A program made the translations under genes and the position numbers. This document shows, piece by piece, positions 9,249 to 16,515 of a stretch of DNA of 64,000 bases (its first letter is position 1; every line of letters starts with the position of its first letter). Below the pieces are notes generated by a model that saw only the letters and a program-made list of their open reading frames with translations, did no database searches and was not told where the DNA came from. The stretch is from Fusarium oxysporum f. sp. lycopersici 4287 (lineage: Eukaryota; Ascomycota; Sordariomycetes; Hypocreales; Nectriaceae), in the NCBI RefSeq assembly GCF_000149955.1, contig NC_030991.1, positions 3,449,593-3,513,592 of the forward strand, in the 5' to 3' direction.

Positions 9249-9454
9249 TGTCAGATATTAAGGTGAATCGTGTATATTTCTTGATCCTTTCGCAATCGAA
9301 GGACCATTGAGACCTTATATCTTCAACTGGTTCCTTCTAGGACTTGAGTCCTAGAAAGTCCTAGATGAAAGTCCTACGATCTAAGTTTAGGGCGTCAAAC
9401 TTTAATCCTGAACCTTAATCCTGAAGTTGAGGGTGAACCCTCCAACATTCAACA
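9249..9454 (-). repeat. 5' LTR of Copia-A copy 2
   Basis: This 206-bp LTR is identical to that of copy 1 at 538-743. It should carry the element promoter. Confidence 0.95.
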
Positions 9455-10470
9455 CTATGTCAAAAACACCACATACCTGGGCATTTGAGTTAACTCAAAC
9501 TCACAAAGCTCATATGAGTTGAGTCTGAGTTATCGCCGCTGACTCATGAGTTAACTCATGAAACTCACGCCGGCATCCCCACTATTTCATTGATCTAGTC
9601 TAAGTTAAGTTAGCTTGTTACAAATTTACTTTGTTGAAAAGCGGCCAATGGCTCATACTCATCCGTTCAGAAGCTTCAATACAAGTCCCGCAGCCACAAT
9701 GGCGATGACCAACAGACTTTCTCTCTCTTGAATTCATTTCCAATACCATTAAGCCATCGCTATGGTATTGGAACCATCCCCCGTGCCCAGCACACCCTCT
9801 TCTGACCCCGACTTCATCGATGCAGACTTGCGTATTGTGATATGCTCAAGTGATATCACACGGTGCTAAAGTGCTAAAGTGATATATATCACCGTGAATA
9901 TATATCACACTTTTTTTCAGCTAAGTGTGATATCACGATAGCTAAAATGCTATCGGCCGTGTAGCACCCTTATCTGATAAGATTAGATAATCTTATCTAC
10001 AGTAAGGGGATCTCATACACGCACATCCGGCTGTGCGTTTAATATCACGTGACTTTGCGCACATCCCGATGTGCAAATAAGATTCGTTATGTAAGCCCGA
10101 TCCGCGTGTGTGAGTGAGTATCTTCCATCAACGGCCGCTGTAGGAATGACCAACAACCTGCCACAGCTCCGGGCGATAGAGGGTTCAAGGATTCATGTTT
10201 GGAGCGTTGATTCGAATGCGTATGTTCAGTGGATATGGCGGGGAACGCAGTGATATTGTAGGACAGCTCAATAAAAGTAGCATTATGTTGTTGGTGCTGC
10301 ATTGCCAAGCCTACTTGACCCTACATTGGAACTTAACTACACCTTCCTCAAATCAAGCTATTGGACCACCAATCCTACACTCGGAGTTTTACCTTTTCTT
10401 TCTCATTCAAACGATACATATCAATCATATTTCCCATTAGATTTGCAAATGTTAGTAAGGGGCGTTCCCA
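9455..10470. repeat. Palindrome-rich non-coding DNA
   Basis: No gene seen. Near 9485-9570 the motif GAGTTAACTC and partial copies recur in both orientations. Between 9850 and 10075 there are perfect palindromes GTGATATCAC (9850-9859 and 9927-9936) and GTGATATATATCAC (9879-9892). The same stretch has hairpins GATAGC..GCTATC (9937-9954), CGCACA..TGTGCG (about 10020-10037) and GCACAT..ATGTGC (about 10058-10074). These look like ends of non-autonomous elements, but no clean paired termini were found. Confidence 0.6.
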
Positions 10471-11352
10471 CTAGGCCCCTCCTCCCTGCTGTAAAACATC
10501 TCTCTCGGCAGCATCCCAGATATGTTGCATCCCTCGCCGCTGTGGAAAAGGCTTCTCTGCCATCTCTTCCCCTACATTCTGTTCAACTCGCTCATTCTCA
10601 GCTTTATCCCAGTCAAGATAACTGAACTGCTCCTCCTTAGTCCACTCTCTCGTGCCGGATTCCTCCCTGCAACGCGGCCCCATTTGCTTGTAGTTAAGAC
10701 ACCATTGGAGCTCTATCTTGCTATACCGCGCCGGCAACCCCATAGCCTTCCTATATTGCTGATTGGTCCTCAGCCCTCCCCGGGGCACTGTGGCATACCA
10801 AGCCTCTCGTGCTTCTTTGTACCGTTGGTAGATAGCACGCGGGTCATCAGCTCGTAACGCAGGAGCCGCAGCTAGTGGTGTAGGTGCTGGAGGAGATACT
10901 CTACGAGTTGTTGTGTGCGCTGTTGTGTGCGTTGTTATAACGGCTATAGTCTCAGATATCATAGAGACTCCTGACAGAGATGCCGGGGATGCTGAGCGGG
11001 TTATAGAGCGAGTAGTTGTGTGTGTTATTGTATGCGTAGTTGTAGATGAGTCATTAGGAGCCTGCACTGTATTTGTTGTTGTAAAGGCTCTTATTGGAGC
11101 TTCCACAAGATAGTCATAGCGTAAGGCACATACCTTAGACCTCGATGTATGGCCCACCGTGCCACATTTGGAACACTTTGGTGGCGCCTTTTGGCTTGTT
11201 TCTTTCTCAATGGCTTCAAATGCACAAGGCTCACGCTGTGTGCTTGTTGGCGGAAGCTTTGAACTAGCTGCTAGGCGGTTAAACAGCTTATGGGGCTCAA
11301 TAATAATCCGGGGGGCATACATGCGTATTGTAGTGTTGTTATATGAGTACAA
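10471..11352 (-). CDS. Transposon-associated zinc-knuckle protein, probably C-terminal part of a transposase
   Basis: The frame gives up to 293 residues; the first ATG is at about 11322. The N-terminal third has a zinc knuckle CSKCGTVGHTSRSKVC (CX2CX4HX6C). A Thr/Ser/His-rich low-complexity linker with TTHT and TTR repeats follows, then a charged C-terminal region containing REWTKEEQFSYLDWDKAE. A knuckle followed by such a tail is seen at the C-termini of several fungal DNA-transposon proteins, which is my reason for the call; I cannot place it firmly in the Mutator or another superfamily. No DDE core is present, so this is either a separate small protein or the remnant of a larger transposase whose N-terminal part is gone. 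Confidence 0.5.
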   Translation of the reverse strand: MYSYNNTTIRMYAPRIIIEPHKLFNRLAASSKLPPTSTQREPCAFEAIEKETSQKAPPKCSKCGTVGHTSRSKVCALRYDYLVEAPIRAFTTTNTVQAPNDSSTTTHTITHTTTRSITRSASPASLSGVSMISETIAVITTHTTAHTTTRRVSPPAPTPLAAAPALRADDPRAIYQRYKEAREAWYATVPRGGLRTNQQYRKAMGLPARYSKIELQWCLNYKQMGPRCREESGTREWTKEEQFSYLDWDKAENERVEQNVGEEMAEKPFPQRRGMQHIWDAAERDVLQQGGGA

Positions 11353-11362
11353 CTGTTGTATA

Positions 11363-11430
11363 GTTGTACAACACTACTTTTGTTGAAGTTGTACAACACT
11401 ACCGGACTTCCCAAACAACTGTTGTACAAC
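11363..11430. repeat. Three copies of palindrome GTTGTACAAC
   Basis: The perfect 10-bp palindrome occurs at 11363-11372, 11388-11397 and 11421-11430, the first two each followed by ACTAC. It lies just upstream of the zinc-knuckle frame. Possible protein-binding or transposon-end repeats. Confidence 0.6.
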
Positions 11431-12018
11431 AATAAGGCGCTCCATATAATTGGTCAAGTTGGTAGTGTTAGCTGATCAGATATTGGTTTTATCGTATACA
11501 CCAGAAACGTGACGTGTCACGATGGCCTTGTTACGTCGTGAAGCTATCCGCCACCGGCTGAGTAGTAAGCGACCTCACTGATGGCTACGACCCTTGGCAC
11601 ACTTATGGCTCTTAGACGCCCACCGTTAGCAGACAGACATATAAGTTTGTGTTCTCTTTACTCCTCGGATAAGCTCTGTCACGGCCAAGGATAACTGTCG
11701 TGAATAATTTCACGGACAGCACGAACGCCACATCACAACTAGCGCAAGGCAGCATACGGCTGCCTAAAGACCATCAATGCTGCTTATGTCGAAACATAGC
11801 TACAAGAAGCCAGCTCCCAGTCCCTCATTAGATAGAAGTTAAGAGGTTTCTTCGATTCGATATTTTCCACATGCGAGTGATGACTTTTTCAATCAATGCT
11901 ATGGCCGAGCTGCCCTGTCTCTATTGTTTTAATACTGCGAATCTCATTGCAAATCCTAGACGCTTTAGGCACCATTAGGGTGCCATATGCTTAAGCACTT
12001 ATTCCTAGAATCTCGACT
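11431..12018. other. Non-coding stretch
   Basis: I see no gene, repeat or RNA signal here. The sequence leads into the ATG of the BED-finger fragment at 12019. Confidence 0.5.
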
Positions 12019-12301
12019 ATGGCTAGCTCATCGCCTATCAGTTCAACATCTGCTCAATTAACAGCCATCGAGCGGCTGGGCTGGGACTTCTACAGCTTCT
12101 TCCGTGTTGAGTATCCTGAGAAGAACAAGACTCAAATTGGAAGGGTTCGGAAGTCTTATGGTCGAAGGGAATACGTCTGTCTTCACTGCTCAACTCGCTG
12201 GAGCAATGGATACACGAGCAATGCCATAACCCATGCTCAAAATCGACACCGGCAACTTATCCAGGCTAGTGAGACGTCTCAAAACTCACAGCAATCGACT
12301 C
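12019..12301 (+). pseudogene. BED zinc-finger fragment (transposase N-terminus), interrupted by hAT-1
   Basis: From ATG the frame encodes about 94 residues: a Ser/Thr-rich start, ERLGWDFYSFF, then a BED finger with YVCLHCSTRWSNG and HAQNRHRQ (CX2C..HX4H), ending QQSTL. At 12302 the sequence becomes the TAGGGATGG end of hAT-1, so the later residues of the open frame are transposon. Beyond the element (14763 on) a short open stretch, possibly reading FKSPSLITKG, may be the old continuation. BED fingers head many hAT transposases, so this is probably an older hAT relic. Confidence 0.65.
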
Positions 12302-14762
12302 TAGGGATGGGCACGTGTTTAATACAAGTGTGTATTAAACTGTTTTTTATTATAATGAAACTGTATTTTATTCCGAATAAAAAACGCGTTTTTTATTGCA
12401 ATATTGCTACCATGTATGAAGCCGCCCAACAGTCATATACTACAGATAACCAAGCCAAATTAGGTCAATTCCCCCCCGTTCCTTCACTCTCTGACCCATC
12501 TTGGACCTCAAATTTTTCCACAATCGTCTCCTCTCCGTCGGAGGCGGGTTGGTGAGTGAACTCGCCGATAACAGCGTCAACTTCCAGACTTGATGCGCAA
12601 TGGATTTCCATATACGTATCTTCGAGAGTAAGCCAACCGTCTTCTGTCAAATCTTCCCAGCTAACCACTGTAGAATCAACCTCATCGCGATGACCAAGAG
12701 GTTGATTCTGAGACTGCGTTATCCTCTCTAGCACCCGTTCGTTCATGTAGATGAAGGCCAACTTGTCAGCGTTGGCTGGTGTGAGCCTGTTGCGTGCCTT
12801 GCTGTGGAGGAAGTTAACCGCCGAGAATGATCTCTCTGAGGGAACTGAATTGGCTATGGTTCCAAAGATTCGGACTGCAAGTGCAGCCAGCTTGCTGCCC
12901 TGGTTATCAAGAAGCATCCAAGCATCTAATGGCGTCCATTCTTTTGAATAGACCAAGCCCCCGGCAGCAAACTGGCCCCCCGATTGTGCTCGGAAGTGGT
13001 TAAATTCTCGAACAATATGAAGGTGGTCAGCAGGATTGACTGCTGACTTAAAGAACTGAAGCACTTTCATCATCAGCTGTTCTTCAAGCTTAGTCCCGAC
13101 TGTGTCAGGCCTTAATGCAAATCCTGCATAATGAATATCATATGTCTGTTTATCCATACGGTTTAACCATACTGAATACAGCTCGCTGAAATTCACGTCT
13201 TTATGTTGCTGAGAATCGTCAAGTGCTTTCCATTCTGCTTTAATCTCCAGCCAACGAGGAATCACATGGCCGATGTGAGCCCGATCGGCTTCTGAGGCAT
13301 GCTGACGACTGCTAACAGGCTTAATTATAGCCAAAACAGTCTCTAGGCGTATCCAGAAGTGAGGGTTATTGACAGACTCCAGCACCCTCGGAAGAAGCTC
13401 GAGAGACCCGGAGGCTAGCTCTGCCCTCACGTCAGGGCGGCGAGCGTATGTTTGGAGAGGTTCTTTACAGTGTAAAACTGACCATAAAGCATTGAATTGA
13501 CTGCCCCAGCGTGTGATTGCGCTAAAGCGAGCGGTTAGTTAGAGCTAAGAGTCAGAAAAACTGAAAGACGCACGCAGATAAAAACGCCTTATGGTGGCCC
13601 CAAGCTGCCTTTTGTGCTTCTCTCAATCGAGCCAACTGCAGTTTCGACTTCTTGAAGAAGGTGACAATTAATGTAGCGCTTTTGAATGCCTCCTCAAAGA
13701 ACGGCTGCTCTAGGATGTCCTTGATGAGTAGCTGTAGCCCATGTGAATCGCAGAGCGAAAAGAAGCAATGTTGGAATTCCTTTCTTGCAGCCAAATGCAC
13801 ATGAGCTTTCCTCATCACACTATCCGTATCTGTGCAAAAACGAGTTAATGCGCAAGAAGTTACCCTTGCAAATTATCTCCAGCTCAGGATACAAAAGATC
13901 GATGTAGTGCTCAGCCGTGTGTTGAATCTGTCCCGTATCAAACGTCTTCCAATAGAACGCCAGACCATTTGCCACCTGTATCGAGATATTGATAATTCGA
14001 TGACTCGTGATATTGTCTGAGCCGTCAAAGATCACGTTGATACGTTCTGTCTGGTCGAGGATATCTTGGACTTGGTTGCGGTACTCAGAATAGGTCGGGG
14101 CTAGCAGCCGCTGCACTCGGCGACGAGACGGTGGTTGCCAAGCAGTATTCAGCTTGTTCAACAGAATTCGCATTCGTTTGGACTCGAATAGGTTAAATGG
14201 ACGGCCATCAGCGAAAATTGCTCTAGCAGCAAGCTCATCAAGCATCTGCTTAAAAGTCTTGTCTACCACAGGAAAGTGCTGAGTAAGTTGAGACTGCTCA
14301 GACTGTTGCTGCCCTCTGTAATTGGGGCAATGGCGAAGTAAGTGCTTCTTCTGACGAGTAGTGCCTTTGGCTGTCTCGTGGCCACAGTGCTTGCACTTGA
14401 CTCGTGAGTTCTTGAACCCTGAGCTAGCGTCCGAGGAAATCGTGATAAATTCTCGGTGGACCTGGTGGTCGGCTGGCCTTCCAGAGGTTCGAGGCATTGT
14501 AGAAGAAGCACGAAGGGTCTGAAGGTAGTGGGAAGTCAGATTGGGAAGTTTCAGGGGATACAGCGATAGGCTGTTGAAGGCTGTGGAGAAAAGGAGGTCG
14601 GAACAGGGATTAAGGTTATAATGATCCTATACACTAAGCCAGTTCTGGAAGGAGCTAATCCTAATAGGGAATGGAATATAATACATATAAAACGCGCCTG
14701 TTTTAAATATTTAATACAAAAAGCGCATTTTATTTAATGATACGGTATTAAATCCATCCCTA
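12302..14762 (-). mobile_element. hAT-1, complete hAT DNA transposon (2.46 kb)
   Basis: Both ends carry TAGGGATGG (left as written, right as CCATCCCTA), followed by a related TTTAATAC-containing subterminal stretch. They enclose a transposase with BED finger and hAT C-terminal dimerisation domain. The 8-bp flanks (atcgactc and ctttaaat) do not match, so a simple 8-bp target duplication is not preserved. The ends are AT-rich and partly self-complementary. Confidence 0.85.
12465..14497 (-). CDS. hAT transposase, three exons (648 aa)
   Basis: Model: 13864-14497, 13574-13829, 12465-13521 on the minus strand, 1947 nt in total, no internal stop. Exon 1 starts MPRTSGRPADHQVH and has a BED finger (CKHCGHETAKG..HLLRHC). 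Joining exons 1 and 2 gives IICKDTDSVMRKAHVHL and LCDSHGLQLLIKDIL, typical of the catalytic core. Exons 2-3 join as KAFLSAAITRWGSQFNALW. The C-terminus carries the hAT dimerisation block (NSVPSERSFSAVNFLHSKAR). The second intron (52 nt, GTGCGT, CTAAC, TTTAG) is ordinary. The first would be only 34 nt, which is very short and might instead be a frameshift. If both splice, the element is coding-competent. Confidence 0.8.
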
Positions 14763-14894
14763 CTTTAAATCACCCAGCTTGATTACTAAGGGCTGTTGTT
14801 CCTGAGGATCGTTGAGACCATGCCCGGCCTGCGACAATTACACAAGATCGCAATCCTTGCCTGAATCAGGAACAACCATTTTAGTCAGGAACCT

Positions 14895-15180
14895 TGGATT
14901 TGAATGAATGAATGAATGAATGAATTTATTCCGCCCGGGAGGATACGCCTCATAAGGCCCGCAACGTAAAATCTCGTTACATTGTTTTTTCGGACTTCTG
15001 GCCCTGAGGCCCTCAAACCTCACCAATCCCTTCTCCTCGCCACATTTCCCAGCCTCGCTTGTCCCCTTGGAGCTGACCCAGTAATGCAGCTGCGAGTCTG
15101 GAGTAGGGGCGGGGTTAAGGAATTCGGGAACGGAACAATCAGGGTCCGACCATCGCTGACCCACACACATCCTTTCTGCT
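14895..15180 (-). mobile_element. 5'-truncated LINE-like 3' end with (ATTC)n tail
   Basis: On the minus strand the sequence ends CTCCCGGGCGGAATAAATTC followed by about five ATTC units (14900-14926). This architecture resembles the SINE/LINE tails at 20515 and 51291, which also end in short simple repeats. The 5' boundary is not defined and no target duplication was found. The translated tail (YEAYPPGRNKFIHSFIHS) is a common spurious protein end in fungal annotation. Confidence 0.5.
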
Positions 15181-15246
15181 AAATCAATAATCCGCTCCGA
15201 CACAAACAAACATCAACTTCCATGTCAACATCAAGATCCGCGCGAT

Positions 15247-16513
15247 ATGTCGCGAACAACCCCAGATCACGACCCGACGCCGAACATGGCCGATGAAGTA
15301 GATTCCCAGCACGTCAATATCCTCAAGAACAATCAAACCCAGCTGTCAACATCTCTCAGCACTACTCCGCCCGAGAAATACAGCCCTCTCCTTCCCTCTC
15401 CTCCCACGACAGCTGAGCGCCCTGTGCAAGGCGTCGTCGACGATAGTGACTACCGACTTCCCGACGCGCTATTGCAGCACAAGCTTCTGTCGTCAACAAC
15501 TGACGTTTCAGAATTCGCACAGTTCAAACTCGACCAGAAACAATATCGCAAACTTCACACCAAGATCGAGCGAACCTTCAAGAGATTCGACTACGAACCA
15601 AGGCGCAGCTGTCTCACGATTCGCATGCCTTCGCCGACACATGACTTTTTTGCCATATACTTCAGGGACGAAGTTTGCACACAGCTGAACAAGCTCGTCA
15701 CAAGCCGCACCGACGAGACGAAAGATGTCGCCAGCAGGATCGAGAGCGCCATGGGATCGCGCGTCCTTCTGAAGGAGGTGGATGACGAGAACGATGAGAT
15801 CAAGCGCGAACCAGACATCCTGTTCAAGTACCCTGGAACAGTCTATCCCGGTGTGGTTGTTGAAGTGTCGTACTCGCAGGATGGTAAAGATCTGAGGCGA
15901 CTTGCGCAAGATTACATTCTCTACTCTAACGCTGATGTCAAGCTATTTATCGGGATCGATCTCAACTATAACCGCGGGCTATCGACAGTATCGCTATGGC
16001 GTCCGAAAATTATCGAATCTGCAGATGATGAGGAGCTGACAACGTCTCAGCACGTTCATGCTAAGGTATGTTATCTGTGCCCGACTTATTCCAAATCGCG
16101 CTGATTGAGTGTGCTAGCCATTCCTCTCATCCGACGGCGAGGCCATGAATCCTGATGAGTCTCTGACGATTTATCTCCACGACTTTGCCACAGAGGAAGT
16201 GTCCAGCGTTTGGCCCAGCGCCGAGATCAACATTCAGTTCTCTCAACTAGCCCAGCTCTTTAAAGACGCCCAGCAACGGCAGCGGGAGCAGGAATCCACC
16301 TGCGCAAACGTGGGTGTCAAATCGAAGCGGATCATGAGAAAGCGCAGACTGTCGTCCAGTCCCGTGCAGCAGCTGAGACCCGAGGATGAGGACAAGATTG
16401 CTAGGCAGGAAGATGCTGTTGCGCAGAAGTACCATCAGGCTGATGACGACTATGTGTTTGAGAACGAGGCGGATGAGGACTACAAGCCTCGGGCAGCCAA
16501 GCGAAGAGGCTAG
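15247..16513 (+). CDS. Possible PD-(D/E)XK-like protein with basic C-terminus (404 aa)
   Basis: Exons 15247-16065 and 16118-16513 around a 52-nt intron (GTATGT..GTGCTAG), phase 0. The N-terminal 90 residues are polar and low-complexity. The middle holds a conserved-looking core: KREPDILFKY, then 10 residues, then VVVEVSYSQDGKDL and RLAQDYILYSNADVKLFIGI. PD(x)n-hhhEV-x-S followed by a helix and a final strand is the layout of PD-(D/E)XK nuclease-like folds such as Uma2, though the lysine position is not clear (S/Q in its place). The C-terminal quarter is charged and has a candidate nuclear signal KSKRIMRKRRL. It lies between a LINE tail and hAT-2; its stop codon is 2 bp from the hAT-2 end. The nuclease relation is inference from the motif layout. 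Confidence 0.75.
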
Positions 16514-16515
16514 TT

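Larger units (their letters stand above)
4260..9454 (-). mobile_element. Copia-A copy 2, complete LTR retrotransposon (5.2 kb)
   Basis: Two 206-bp LTRs (4260-4465 and 9249-9454) enclose gag (7968-9173) and pol (about 4479-7967) in Copia order: protease, integrase, reverse transcriptase, RNase H. A primer-binding site adjoins the 5' LTR and a purine tract adjoins the 3' LTR. The LTRs differ at three positions (about 1.5%), all in the left LTR, while the right LTR equals that of copy 1. The flanks (agtag left, ctatg right) show no target duplication. The element may be a recombinant between two insertions. Confidence 0.95.
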
